A stretch of 64,000 bases of DNA from Branchipolynoe longqiensis (lineage: Eukaryota > Annelida > Polychaeta > Phyllodocida > Polynoidae): assembly GCA_030323885.1 (NCBI GenBank), contig CM059190.1, positions 84,002,709 through 84,066,708 on the forward strand, in the 5' to 3' direction. Every line of letters begins with the position of its first letter. Position 1 is the stretch's first letter. Shown in pieces: positions 1 to 10,214 of this stretch. The notes beneath the pieces are model-generated. The model was not told the origin of the DNA and made no database searches. It worked only from the letters and a program-made list of their open reading frames with translations. A program made the translations under genes and the position numbers.

Positions 1-1563
1 ATGAGCTTTGGACATTATCAGAGGCTCGCTTGGCACAGCGCCAAGATCCCTCCATACTGCGTGTGATCAAGTGGTTGGAGGTAGGCCGCTCGAAGCCTTT
101 GCATGACGAGCTGGCGGTGGAGAATGCAGAGACTCGTAAGATTATAAATCAATGGGACCTGCTGGAACTGCGTGAAGGTGTGCTCTGCAGGTGGAAGGTA
201 GTGGGTGAAGACCTACGCAGTCGCCTGCAGATCGTCGTGTCATTTGCATTGCGCGATGATGTGTTGTTGTTTTGTCATGGGCATTCTACAGCTACGCACT
301 TTGGGCATGTTCGCTCCACCAAGATTTTAGCTTGGCGGTTCTATTGGCCTGGCATGACTTCTGATATTAGGCGGTGGGTACGCACTTGCCATAAGTGTCA
401 GGTGGTGAAGCCGGGTGAAGGGATTGCGAAGCTACCTTTGACTCAGGAATTGTCTGGGCATCGGTGGCGCCGTCTAGCGTGTGACTTTGTGTCCGGGTTT
501 AAGACGACGTCTAGGGGAAATGTGGTGATGATGGTAGTCCAAGACTATTACACTAAGTACGTGCAGGTGTACCCCTTAAAAGATCACACTGCACCCATTG
601 CAGCGCAGGCGTTGGTGGATAACTGGGTTTTGATATTCGGTGCCCCAATGCGGATCCATTCGGATGAGGGATGGGAATTTGAGTCCACACTGTTTCAGTC
701 CATGTTGCGCTTGTTGGGCGTTAAGAAAACGCGTACGAACCCATACTGTCCACAATCGGATGGTATGGTAGAGCGTTTTAATAAGACGCTGATATCTGCG
801 TTGGCTTGTACCGTGAATGACTTTCAAGATGATTGGGATTTACAGGTCAAGTTTGTGGCACACACATATAACTGTACGGAGCACGCGTGTGACTCCTAAC
901 AGGTTACTATTTGGGGAGGAGCTCCGACTAGCAGCTGATCCGCAGTTTGGGGTGGTGAATCGTCAAGTAGACCGGCCTTGTGAGATCGTGTTTGTACGAT
1001 GGTTGGAGAATTGCTCTGCTGCATGGCGCCAGTTCAAGGTGGGAGATCGGGTAGTGTGGTATCATGCGCCGCTAGCTCGGGTCAAGGTCGCAAAGAACTG
1101 GGATGGTCCCTTTACTATAACAGAAGTTGTCTCTGACACCACGGTTATTATGAAGGGCAAGGATGGTAAATACCATAAATCTAACGTTAGACGTCTTAAG
1201 CTTTACACCGAGCAGATGTCTAGAAATGCTGGACCATCCTTCTGGCTGGATGCACATGTAGGGGACGAACTCGCACCTGCTAGGGTGGAGGCTGGCACTA
1301 TAGATACGTTCAGTCAGAAGAAAGTACCTGGGCTTCCAGTTACTGCGGGAGAGGCTATGCGCCTTAGGCGGCATAGGCCTGACAAACGGAAAAATAAACG
1401 TCGGCGTCGTTCTAGATCAGTGTCTGAGGCTGATAGTGTTGTTTCTGTACGCAGTAGCTTGGGTAGTGACAGCGACTTTGTACCAGTTAGACAGGGGTCT
1501 GATGTGGGCTCGGATGCACCGCCTGTGCGGCGATCTGAGCGTTTAGCATTACGACGCAGATAA
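1..1563 (+). pseudogene. Ty3/gypsy-type pol, integrase region, 5' truncated by window edge and frameshifted
   Basis: The reading frame is already open at base 3, so the upstream protease/RT/RNase H part lies outside the window. Counting from codon 30, the zinc-binding HHCC module is visible (His at about 83-90, Cys120, Cys123, with the family's FYWPGM segment between). The catalytic core follows: Asp152 in ACDF, Asp212 in HSDEG and Glu248 in MVERF. The last two are separated by 35 residues, as in DDx35E integrases. The frame stops at 897-899, and the family's TPNxLLFG segment continues one frame over from about 889 to 1563, so a one-base indel near 885-893 breaks the gene. The second part holds a GDRVVWY/GPF module of the type found at the C-terminus of gypsy integrases, then an Arg/Ser-rich tail ending RRSERLALRRR. 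The stretch between LLFG and GDRVVW looks shorter than usual. The integrase would insert element cDNA into chromosomes; this copy is probably inactive. The family call is secure, the clade is not. Confidence 0.88.
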
Positions 1564-1571
1564 CTGGTATG

Positions 1572-1604
1572 GGGTGGAGTAGTGGGTATTAGGCTACTCC
1601 ACCC
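1572..1604 (+). other. Perfect 11-bp stem-loop just after the pol stop
   Basis: GGGTGGAGTAG (1572-1582) and CTACTCCACCC (1594-1604) form a perfect stem with an 11-base loop, nine bases after the pol stop codon. It may be an RNA structure of the retroelement; its role is unknown. Confidence 0.5.
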
Positions 1605-2562
1605 TGGTGTTGTCTGGTCTCCAGGGGTTGGGTATACATGAGATACTCCAATCCCTGTCACACAACGAGTAACGCAGTACATATGTTCAGTTAAACTTTA
1701 CTACGCAGTTATTTGAGAGTAGTGGGGAAAGGCCGGGTGCCCCGGGGGCGCCAATGAATGGGCGCAGTTACTACTGTTCTGCGTAATGCCTCTGCCTAAG
1801 CTGTGTGTTGATTATCTGCTATTTCTTGTCTAACGCGTTGGTTATTGGTGACGGGGCGTACTGCGTGTTAGCTGCTATGACCGGGGGAGTGTTTATGTTT
1901 ACTGCGGGCATGGGTGTAACTGGTTGGACTGTTCAGTTTGGCGTAACTGGGGCACTTATAGCATGTGCGTGTAACCGGTACATGTTGTTGTTGGTGGGTA
2001 CTGCGTGAGGGCCGGGGATCTGTCGCCGGGGGTGACTCAGTATTGTGCACTAGCTGGCAGGCGGGCCTTGTGGTTGAGCTAACTAGGTCACCCTGATATT
2101 CTGCGGTTGGGGATTCTCCGTGGCCACGTGGTGCGGTGACGTCAGCGGTACTGCGGGGGGGCGGGGAATACCGCCGTTGGGTGGTTTGGCTGGGTTCCTA
2201 TGTGGGTCACGCTAGTTGTACCGGTGGCGCACCTGGTGTTTCGCCAGTGAGGTAAGCGCTCTCTGGTTGGTACGCCGACTGGACTCTGCGGTTCTGCGTG
2301 GGAGGACGTGGAGCCAGTCACTCTACCGGCTGCCGGCAGACTAGGTTGGTGTCTTTGTTCCTCGAACACTAATCCTATCTCTATTCGCATATTCCTTATT
2401 TGTACTTGTTGATTGTGACAAACTATAGGAATATAGCAAGGCCGGCCGCGACTGTGTTGGTCTGTGCGTTTATCGCGCAGACTTGACACAGCATGTACGG
2501 CGATCGTCTGTGGTGGGGGACATGCGACTTGAGCTGCCGTGGCAGTTCGTTGCGTGTGGACC
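1605..2562. other. Non-coding interval between pol and the downstream ORFs
   Basis: This GC-rich stretch of about 1 kb has no convincing ORF. A purine-rich run followed by GGGGGCGCC lies near 1720-1750, but I could not show that it is a polypurine tract or primer-binding site, and no terminal repeat was recognised. Base composition matches the flanking element ORFs rather than the AT-rich DNA after 5400, so it is probably part of the same retroelement. Confidence 0.4.
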
Positions 2563-3780
2563 ATGTCAGATGATATTCTTGATTCGCCCAGCACTCCATT
2601 AGGGGGAGCTGAGGCCGTGAATTCTCTCGGTATTCTCTTTGATGAGGCCGAGGGTGGCGACGAGGTGGGTTTATCCTGTATAGGGACCATTAGGCCTTTA
2701 GGTGGTAGGGAGATTGTTGCAACAGTCTCCCCGCAGCTGTCTAGTCCCCTATTGTCGTCCGTGTTGGCGGTCGTGAGGGGCCCTCAGCGGGTTACGGCGG
2801 CTGGGCTGGTTTCTCCTCCGGGAGTAGCTAGCCTGTCGTTACGTTCCCCTGTTGAGTGCTGTGGTCGTCAGTGCGTAGCTTCCATTATCGCAAATGCACA
2901 GACTATGGTAAATGCTGACGAGTTGTCACGCTTTCGGGAGTGGCAGCTGCGTGAGAAGGCGTTGAGGGAGTCGGTTTGTTCGTCCCGCACGGATCGGTTC
3001 TCGCTCAGCCCAGCTGAAGTGAGGATGGCGCAGCCTCTCAGCGGTAGTTTATCGGGTTCTTGCCAGGTGGTACTGCCGACTGCAGTTGCTGTCCGACCTC
3101 CTATGCTACCGTCCGCAGGCTCTGAGGATGTAGGCGCTAGAACCCTAGGGAGTCTGGCGCCGGCACCTCACCACAACGGACGGTCAGTAGGGGGAGGTTC
3201 TAGTGTGGGGATGGACGTCAACTCCGTCGAGTCTACCCCTGTTGTGGGCGGTGAGCTGCTTCGGCCTCCTGACCCCTCTCGTGCATCTGGTGCCTTGACG
3301 GAGGCGCAGGTGAGGATTGCTGTAGAGAAGGCTAAAGCCTCTGTACAGCGTGACGCTGGTCATCGCTTGGAGGTTGTGTCGGTGCCCCCTAAGGCATCGA
3401 TCCCTCCTGCTAAGGTGTCATATGGGTCGTTTGACTATCGCTATCATAATAGCGATGGTTCCAAACGGACCGTACCCATGGACGTCGAGGACGTCCCCAC
3501 TGGTAGCAGTTCTGATACTGCACGTCCGTCGAGATCGGCCGCTGCCTGCTCTGAACAAGAGCAGGGGGAGGAGGATCGGAGAACGGGTCGGGTAGCCTAC
3601 ATGCTTGCGTGTTGGCAGGCCAGTGGGGCGTTTGGAGTGGACCTCGGTTATGAGATCGCTGAGGACCTATCTCCATCGTCTGAGTGGATCGTCAGGTCGC
3701 GTAGGGGTGGACCTGTTAAGCTGGCGCGGTTTCTTTCGGGAAATGTGGCTGGTTTGATGGAGACTACGTATGTTAGATGA
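2563..3780 (+). CDS. Unrecognised 405-residue ORF downstream of gypsy pol
   Basis: I do not recognise this protein. The frame is also open from a GTG at 2539, but the ATG at 2563 in the context ACCATGT is the likelier start. The first two thirds are low-complexity and rich in Ser, Pro, Gly and Val. The last 120 residues look more ordered, with a Tyr-rich segment (SFDYRYHNSDG), an acidic stretch and an aromatic segment (YMLACWQASGAFGVDLGYEI). I see no signal peptide or membrane segment, so a classical envelope protein is unlikely. The stop overlaps the next ORF by 11 bases with ATG before TGA, which suggests reinitiation, frameshifting, or a single ancestral protein split by an indel. Its GC content matches the integrase region, so it probably belongs to the same element. 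It could be an accessory protein or a displaced gag-like protein. Confidence 0.55.
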   Translation: MSDDILDSPSTPLGGAEAVNSLGILFDEAEGGDEVGLSCIGTIRPLGGREIVATVSPQLSSPLLSSVLAVVRGPQRVTAAGLVSPPGVASLSLRSPVECCGRQCVASIIANAQTMVNADELSRFREWQLREKALRESVCSSRTDRFSLSPAEVRMAQPLSGSLSGSCQVVLPTAVAVRPPMLPSAGSEDVGARTLGSLAPAPHHNGRSVGGGSSVGMDVNSVESTPVVGGELLRPPDPSRASGALTEAQVRIAVEKAKASVQRDAGHRLEVVSVPPKASIPPAKVSYGSFDYRYHNSDGSKRTVPMDVEDVPTGSSSDTARPSRSAAACSEQEQGEEDRRTGRVAYMLACWQASGAFGVDLGYEIAEDLSPSSEWIVRSRRGGPVKLARFLSGNVAGLMETTYVR

Positions 3781-5137
3781 CGTTGTGAAGGGGTTGAGTG
3801 AGATACAGTGGAATCCTCAGTCCGTGTCGAAGAGGCCTGTCGCCTTCATGATGAAGCAGCGCACAGACTTCCACTATAGCAGGGAAACCCTGATGCTGCC
3901 CAAGCAGCACAGGTTGATTGCCCTGTTTATATATGTCCCTGGGTCGGCGGAGGTGCGTCGTGAGCGGTTTTACACCGGTCGCGGCGCATCTTCGGTGAAA
4001 CGGGGCAGGGGTCGTGGTGCTGTAGACATGAGGAGGGACCAGCAGGGGCGAGCGACTCCTGTGGCCTCTTCGAGCTCTGGGCGGGGTGCTAGGTCCGTCC
4101 AGGGGAAAGGCAAGGGTAGAGGTAAGAGGACCTCGTCCCTGGTACCGTTGCGCGATGGCTCTGCTGTCGAACTGCAGTGCAACCAGGGGTCGGACAGGTC
4201 GGCTTTGCCTCCCCCACCGCTGCCTCCGCCTCCTCCATCTGCTTCCCAGCAGGGGTTGAAAGACTGGCCTCAGTTGCCAGTCGCGACTATTGATCCGGAG
4301 GAAGGTTGGTCAAGGGGCGTGTGCCGTCGTAAGCGTCGGAAGCTGGTGGCTGCGCTGACACCCGACACGCTGAGTGCGGTGGTAGCGCATGCTCCGGTGA
4401 CCGTGGCGACTGTGCCAGTGGCATCGGTGTCTCAACCGGCGTCGTTAGGTCAGGTTCCGTGGCGACGTGTGTCGGCGGCTGCGGGATCTGCCTCTCAGTT
4501 AACGGTGACAGCGTCTGCAAGCCCGGTTGTGAGACCAGTGGTGATTGCTCCTGTTGTCGTTCCTTCTCCGGGGGTGGTAACTGAGCGACCGGCGGTGGCT
4601 TCGGCCCCGTTGGTTGATCACGGTGTCACCCTTGCGTTGGACGGCATCACGAAGCGTCTCTGCGAGGCCAACCGCTTGGACGTGACGGCCAAGATCACTG
4701 AGTCGGTCGACGGCCTGGTTAAAGCCTTCATAGAGGGCTTTGACGCGGTCATCGTGCAGATGCAGGATGTTCTGGCTCGCCAGGCCGAGGGTAGGCGCGG
4801 TGCAGACTTCGACAATATCATTGAGGACATGAAGATTGTCGAGCGAAAGTTGGAGGCATCGCGCGAGCAGAGGGCGCTGCAAGCGGAAGTCATTAATGAC
4901 ATCGACATGACTTTCCATGCCGCGTTTCGCCGCGACTTCCGGACCTGGGATGGTTCATTGCATGCTTTGGATCTCTCTGGCTTCAGCATCGAGGACAGGC
5001 TGCACGGCCTGCCGGCCAGCTTGGTGGGGGATGCTGCTGCAGCACATTGGGCACTGCTGGAGTGTGCGGCAAGGGCGCCTGCTGACGCTGACGGCGACAT
5101 TCAGATGACAGGTGACGGGAAGGTGGACGGTGATTAA
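3770..5137 (+). CDS. Unrecognised 455-residue ORF with RG-rich, proline-rich and coiled-coil segments
   Basis: The ATG at 3770-3772 lies inside the end of the preceding ORF. The first 65 residues look ordered and may continue the C-terminal domain of that ORF. Residues about 70-125 are a basic Arg/Gly/Lys segment (for example KRGRGRG and GKGKGRGKR), suggesting nucleic-acid binding. A poly-proline block (PPPPLPPPPP) follows near residue 150, then a low-complexity Val/Ala/Pro region. Residues about 290-400 are heptad-like and charged, consistent with a coiled coil. An RG-rich basic region plus an oligomerising helix would suit a gag-like RNA-binding protein, but no CCHC zinc knuckle or capsid motif is visible and the position after pol is unusual. 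The 3' end runs into the degenerate tandem repeat at 5098. Function unknown. Confidence 0.55.
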   Translation: MLDDVVKGLSEIQWNPQSVSKRPVAFMMKQRTDFHYSRETLMLPKQHRLIALFIYVPGSAEVRRERFYTGRGASSVKRGRGRGAVDMRRDQQGRATPVASSSSGRGARSVQGKGKGRGKRTSSLVPLRDGSAVELQCNQGSDRSALPPPPLPPPPPSASQQGLKDWPQLPVATIDPEEGWSRGVCRRKRRKLVAALTPDTLSAVVAHAPVTVATVPVASVSQPASLGQVPWRRVSAAAGSASQLTVTASASPVVRPVVIAPVVVPSPGVVTERPAVASAPLVDHGVTLALDGITKRLCEANRLDVTAKITESVDGLVKAFIEGFDAVIVQMQDVLARQAEGRRGADFDNIIEDMKIVERKLEASREQRALQAEVINDIDMTFHAAFRRDFRTWDGSLHALDLSGFSIEDRLHGLPASLVGDAAAAHWALLECAARAPADADGDIQMTGDGKVDGD

Positions 5138-5375
5138 TCGTCGTTCGGTCCTGTCCGAGGGATTTTGGACGTCACGTCGAAATTCAGATGACAAGTGACG
5201 GGGTGGTGGACGACGGTTAACTGTTGGCACAGTCGGGCGTCGCTCTCCTCTGTCTGAGGGATTCTGGATAACGTGATGTCTCAGATGACAGGTGGCAGTT
5301 AGGTTAGCGGTGGTTGACTGCTCGCGCGGGTGATCGGCGCTAGCTCTGTCCGAGGGATTCTGGGTTCCACGTCGG
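5098..5375 (+). repeat. Three degenerate tandem units, roughly 83-97 bp
   Basis: TCAGATGACA-type segments recur at 5101, 5184 and 5281, each followed 50-70 bases later by CTGTCCGAGGGATT-like sequence. The first unit covers the last codons and stop of the upstream ORF, so the array arose by duplicating the 3' end of that gene. Confidence 0.7.
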
Positions 5376-5561
5376 GGGTAAATGAAAGACTAGCACCCCT
5401 GTGGCGGTTATTAATTTTTTTTTTTTTTTTATATATACACATTAACAATATATAAAAAAAAAAATTTCTGATAGTTCATCTCCCTTAAGGAGGTGGATAC
5501 CGCCTTGTATATATATATATATATATTGACTGCTAATATAATATTGCATATACCTTTTTAG
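5376..5561. repeat. Poly-T, poly-A and TA-rich tract
   Basis: GC-rich element DNA gives way here to a T run, an A run and a short (TA)n. No gene is seen. Confidence 0.7.
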
Positions 5562-5904
5562 TGCTACGGTGCTATTCTTACATTGGTCGCAATGCAAAGC
5601 ATTGCTTTTGATGCGAGGAGAGGAAGAGACCCTCCCCCGCCCCGCGCCGTCGCGCTGCTTACTCACCTCGGCAGACGGCGCGGCGCGCCCCCACCTCCCC
5701 CGGCCCCCCCCCTGTCGCGCAGCACTCGCGCCTCACCCGACGCCCGCTGCTCGCCACCTCTCGCCCTCCCCCGGGCCGGCAGCATTCACATCTCCCCCGC
5801 TGTCGCCCCTCCCCCTTCCCTTATAAGGTCGCCCGCCGGCCTCCCTCAGGCACTCGCCCTCCTGCCGTCTCCCAGCTCTCTGCTACGGTGCTATTTTTAC
5901 ATTG
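5562..5904. mobile_element. GC-rich 295-bp insertion flanked by a 24-bp direct repeat
   Basis: The 24 bases starting TGCTACGGTGCTATT occur at 5562-5585 and again at 5881-5904 with one mismatch. They bracket 295 bases of very GC-rich, C-run-rich DNA inside AT-rich surroundings, as expected for a long target-site duplication or a short tandem duplication. A TATA-like CCTTATAAGG sits near 5817-5826. The left edge (AATGCAAAGCATTGC, then TTTGATGCGAGG) resembles the left edge of the GC-rich block near 13830. No conserved reading frame was found. Confidence 0.5.
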
Positions 5905-7088
5905 ATAACCATGATGTATTTAGCATTTCGTACTGCTTTATTCCAACATTATTTTTCTTTGCAGTACGATTGTTGATAATATATGTTGTGGTAAAGAGCT
6001 TAGCTTTCTCCCGATTGGAGGATCTAGCTTCTTGTGTTCTGCCTATTTTTCTGCAGTAGGGGTCGGAATAATTTTTTTTATATATACATATTAAATTAAT
6101 TATTTCCTAAATATTCCTGAACTTTCACCCCGTTTTGACTTCCTTTTTCCACACTATTAGGAAACATTATATCCTAAATTTATTCGGTGGAACGAGTTGG
6201 TCAATGGTGTGGGAGTTGGTGGGTTGACACTGTACATTTCACACTAAAAAGATTTTCACATGCAGTGTCGCTCTGGCTCTTATTTTATGCTGCATTCTTT
6301 AATTTTGTTAAATTACTACTATAGTAAGCGCTTCTGGCAGAACATGATTGACAGCGTGTGCATCGGCTCCTGTTACGGCAGGGGAGGATGCACATGGGGT
6401 GTAATTTACTTTGTAGTAGGCCGGGTTCTTGCTGGCACCCAGTGCTTCTTATGGAATGTATTACATGCCTAACATTGTATCTGCGGAGACTTTCTCAATT
6501 GTTATAAGTAACACCGCCCTTCTACTTTCATGCACTCTGCACCGGAGCGGGTCAGCGAGCGTGGCGGGTCCTGGGTGTGGCTGCTTGACGTGTCCGTGGT
6601 GTAATACCGTCTGTGATCTACTGGCCAGGTGACGCGGGCACAAGAAGGACGCATTGATGAAGCTCGAAGAGGAGCCGCTCTGCGCAGAAGGAAGAGCGCC
6701 CCGCTAACGGTTCTCCTGAGATGGGGGGCGGTGGGGGGCGGACTGAGCAGTTCCCTGCTTCCTTCTGTCGAGGGGGTTCCACTTGTGGGGTATGAACTCT
6801 CTCCCATCAAAAAACATTCTATACACCAACTACATAGAGGCTGGGAGAGGTCCTTTCTGTGCGACTCATTTAAAGACTCTTTCTTCACCTAGATTAATAA
6901 CATGTTTGCCTTGCAGCTAGCTAGAAACATATTGCTATTCGCTGCAGGCAGGTCTAAGAATTGCGCATAAGGATACATAGCTTTGTAAGGCTTCTCTCCC
7001 TTTCAAGTTAGTTCTCATGTTGACTTCTCTCATTTCTCGATTCTCATCGGGTTGCAGTCTGCAACCGGTGAGAGTCTAGGGGGGGCAG
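5905..7088. other. Unassigned AT-rich to mixed interval
   Basis: No ORF, RNA gene or named repeat was recognised. A G-run (TCTAGGGGGGG) just before 7089 resembles the polypurine tract that precedes a 3' LTR. This is probably the 3' untranslated part of the upstream retroelement plus older insertions. Confidence 0.35.
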
Positions 7089-7292
7089 TGTAGTAGTCTG
7101 AACATGAGCTCTACTATCACGCGGTAGCAGCGGAGACTACGCCGTACACCAGCACAGTACCACTACACTGCACAAGGTGGCGGCACGGGTAGCCACCGGT
7201 CAGACCCCAACTGGGCTGACCTGTACTGCATGTGGCTGACAGAGTCGATGTGGGATCTGGCGAGTCAGGGGGTGGGTCAGACAACTACTGCA
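7089..7292 (+). mobile_element. Possible short 3' LTR
   Basis: The interval starts TGTAGTAGTCTG and ends CAGACAACTACTGCA, giving TG...CA termini with an imperfect inverted repeat, directly after a G-rich tract that could be a polypurine tract. At about 204 bp it is short for a gypsy LTR, and the partner LTR would lie outside the window, so the call cannot be confirmed here. Confidence 0.27.
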
Positions 7293-7376
7293 TACCAGGC
7301 CTAACACCACAAGATTAAATTAGGTTACGGTAAACCCGTTCCATAGCTGGTTTACAGGCGGTGTTAGGTACCAATT
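7293..7376. repeat. Small inverted repeat with CCTAACACC ends
   Basis: GGCCTAACACCAC near 7299 and GCGGTGTTAGGTACC near 7358-7372 are imperfect inverted copies about 50 bases apart. It may be a very short MITE or one end of the repeat that follows. Confidence 0.4.
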
Positions 7377-7760
7377 AGGGCCAAATCTATTCAATGCTAT
7401 CTTATTTGACAGAATTACATATCCTAAGCGTGATATTTGATCAATTTAACCCTAAATTCGAACCGATATTAACACCGCCGCCGCATTGGTGGCGTTATGC
7501 ATATTGTCGAATCGACGAATGTAAAGTACACAAATCGCCGCCGCCGCCGCAGCGACGTCGATATCCATACTGTCCAACATCAACTAAACATGGCCGCCAC
7601 CATTGCCGGCAATATATTAGGCCCAAATCTATTAAATGCTGCCATATTTAACAGAATTACATACGCCATAAGTAAAATCTAATCAAATTAACCCTAAATT
7701 CGAACCGATATTACCGCCCACCGCATTGGCGGTGTTATTCATATTGTCGAATCGAGGGAT
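7374..7760 (+). repeat. Two direct copies of a dispersed ~145-bp repeat
   Basis: Units at 7374-7527 and 7616-7757 share AAATCTATT.AATGCT, CAGAATTACAT, AACCCTAAATTCGAACCG and CATATTGTCGAATCGA in the same order. A third copy lies inverted at 35306-35470 inside another element, so this is a dispersed family. Confidence 0.7.
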
Positions 7761-8266
7761 TTCCCAAATCTATAAATAACTTCACGTTTAGCTATAATCA
7801 AAGTGTAATGCGCTCCTGCATACCACTTGACATAGTTCCCGACCTCAGTGATAGCTAAACGGTGTCCGGCTGTAACACCAAAAGCGCGTCATGCATATGG
7901 CCCCAGGACAGGTTCCTAATGGGGCTGTCACACTACGACGCTTCTCGGCGGCGACCCATCAACGTGTGGTGTTTTTGGGCGATATTTGGTGAAATATCGA
8001 GAAGCGCTGGTGGCGTGTTATGGGCGCGTGGGTACACGTGGGTACACTATCTTTGACGTTGATGGTCGGCGGACAACGTCGGCGCGCGTTGCCGGTCGCC
8101 CAAGGTTTTAAGCTTGTCAAAAAAAAACAGCGATCGACAACGCGCGCAAATATATGGGTAAGGACGTTAGGCGCGCGTCGCGCTGCGTTGGACGCGCCGG
8201 AATAACGTTATGGGAACGCTAGGAAGACGGCGCGCGCGCGGGAGGGTCGTTGCTCACACGTTGCTG

Positions 8267-9237
8267 TGTGTGTGTCTCTGTGTGTGTCTCTGGGTGTGGC
8301 TGTGTGTGTCTCTGTGTGTGTCTCTGTGTGTGTCTCTGTGTGTGTCTCTGTGTGTGTCTCTGTATGTGTCTCTGTGTATGTCTCTGTATGTGTCTCTGTC
8401 TGTGTCTCTGTGTGTGTCTCTGTGTGTGTCTCTGTGTGTGTCTCTGTCTGTGTCTCTGTGTGTGTCTCTGTGTGTGTCTCTGTGTGTGTCTCTGTGTGTG
8501 TCTCTGTGTGTGTCTCTGTGTCTGTCTCTGTATGTGTCTCTGTGTCTCTGTGTATGTCTCTGAATGTGTCTCTGTCTGTGTCTCTGTCTGTGTCTCTGTC
8601 TGTGTCTCTGTATGTGTCTCTGTCTGTGTCTATGTATGTGTCTGTGTGTGTGTCTCTGTGTCTGTGTGTGTGTCTCTGTGTGTCTGAGTCTCTGTGTGTG
8701 TCTCTGTGTCTCGGTTTGTGTCTCTGTGTCTCTGTGTATCTGTGTGTGTGTCTATGTGTGTCTATGTCTCTGTGTCTCAGAGAGAGAGAGAAACAGAGAC
8801 ACATACAGAGACACATACAGAGACACATACAGAGACACACACAGAGACACAGACAGAGACAGAGACAGATACACAGAGACACAGACAGAGACACAGATAG
8901 AGACACAGACAGAGACCCAGACAGAGACACATACACAGAGACACAGACAGAGACACAGACACAGACACACAGACAGAGACACATACACAGAGACACAGAC
9001 AGAGACACAGACAGAGACACAGACAGAGACACAGACACAGACACACAGACAGAGACACATACACACAGACACAGACAGAGACACAGACAGAGACACAGAC
9101 AGAGACACAGACACAGACACACAGACAGAGACACATACACAGAGACAGAGACAGAGACACAGACAGAGACACAGACAGAGACACAGACAGAGACACAGAC
9201 AGAGACACAGACAGAGACACATACAGAGACATAGACA
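8267..9237. repeat. Inverted microsatellite: TGTGTCTC arm, then GAGACACA arm
   Basis: About 515 bases of (TGTGTGTCTC)n-like repeat switch at about 8780 to about 455 bases of the complementary (GAGACACAGACA)n-like repeat. The arms could fold into a giant hairpin. All long ORFs here, on both strands, are low-complexity artefacts. Confidence 0.95.
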
Positions 9238-9256
9238 CAGCGCGCCGATATACGTA

Positions 9257-9716
9257 AAGGGGCTGTCACATTAGGGTTTTTTGCGGGAGCGTATGGCGGC
9301 GTAAGCGCGTTACGTCATATACGTCGGCATACGCCGTATACGCTACTCATACGCTACGCATACGCTACTCATACGCTACTCATACACTACTCATACACCG
9401 CCAGATGCCGCCAGATGCCGGCGTATGTGAAGCGTATAGGCATACGCCGCCATACGCTTTCATAAATCCGTCCGTCCAAATTTTTTTGTGCATGCTCAAA
9501 AAAACCCGACCTATGAGGGCGTATGGCCCATACTGTCAAAAAATGTCACAGCACGCTCCCATACGCTCCCATACGCTCCTCGTACCCTCCTCGTAGGTTC
9601 CACATACGCTCAAAACCACCCGAAAGGTCACCAAATGTCATCATAGGCCGGCACGCGCAGGACCTACGTAGGTTTTCAATACGCTCCCGCCATACGCCGT
9701 AATGTGACAGGGCCTT
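9257..9716. mobile_element. Nested inverted-repeat MITE (TACGCTCCCA-rich)
   Basis: The left end AAGGGGCTGTCACATTA and the right end TAATGTGACAGGGCCTT are inverted copies, flanked by TA on both sides (9255-9256 and 9717-9718). Just inside, GCGGGAGCGTATGGCGG is mirrored by GCTCCCGCCATACGC. The interior repeats forms of CATACGCTAC and CATACGCTCC. Confidence 0.7.
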
Positions 9717-9941
9717 TACCACAACGTTGGCCGCGCGCTACTAACACGCTGCGCCAACGTCCAATTTCCCCATATTTCCCCTAAATCTTTAACGTTTCTC
9801 GACGCGCAAGATAGTACTTTCAACGTTGTCGGGTCGCCGGGAGAAACGTCATAGTGTGACAGCCCCATCTCGACGCGCAAGATTTTATTTTCAACGCTGA
9901 CAGGTCGCCGGGAGAAGCGTCGTAGTGTGACAGGGCCTTAA

Positions 9942-10214
9942 GCAACCCATTTGACCCAAGTGTTGGGAAGCTTGGTTGATATATCCACATCATTTTGCTA
10001 TCCAATATCATCAATATATATACAAGATGATAATTATAAATGTATCATAGCCCCTAATGTCACAACCTGTGCATGCAGCAGTGATAGATAGTACTAAAAA
10101 CATTGTTTTTGAAACCTTTTGAACACTACTCGTCAGTGACCTTTGTCAAAGACCCTATAGGTATATGTTATCCACCTATTTCAATGTTTACTAAAGCTGC
10201 AGAACGAAGGCACA
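9942..10214. other. Unassigned interval
   Basis: AT-rich DNA between the foldback-like element and the next repeat. Nothing recognisable. Confidence 0.4.

Larger units (their letters stand above)
7920..9938. mobile_element. Foldback-like inverted-repeat element with TAA target duplication
   Basis: The left end TGGGGCTGTCACACTACGAC (from 7920) is matched in inverted orientation by the right end finishing CGTAGTGTGACAGGGCCT at 9938; the homology continues inwards. TAA flanks both ends (7917-7919 and 9939-9941), matching the 3-bp TWA duplications of PIF/Harbinger-type elements. A second copy of the right end finishes at 9868. The body contains an inverted microsatellite (8267-9237) and a nested element (9257-9716). 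No transposase ORF is present, so it is non-autonomous. Superfamily is inferred only from termini and duplication length. Confidence 0.72.

Noticed and set aside
5583..6059. A 158-residue ORF in GC-rich DNA
   Set aside because: Proline/Arg low complexity in C-rich sequence, crossing the 24-bp repeat boundary into AT-rich DNA with no codon bias.
8208..9274. Several long ORFs on both strands (up to 353 residues)
   Set aside because: They are translations of an inverted dinucleotide/octamer microsatellite, made only of Cys/Leu/Val/Ser or Thr/Glu/Asp/Arg runs.
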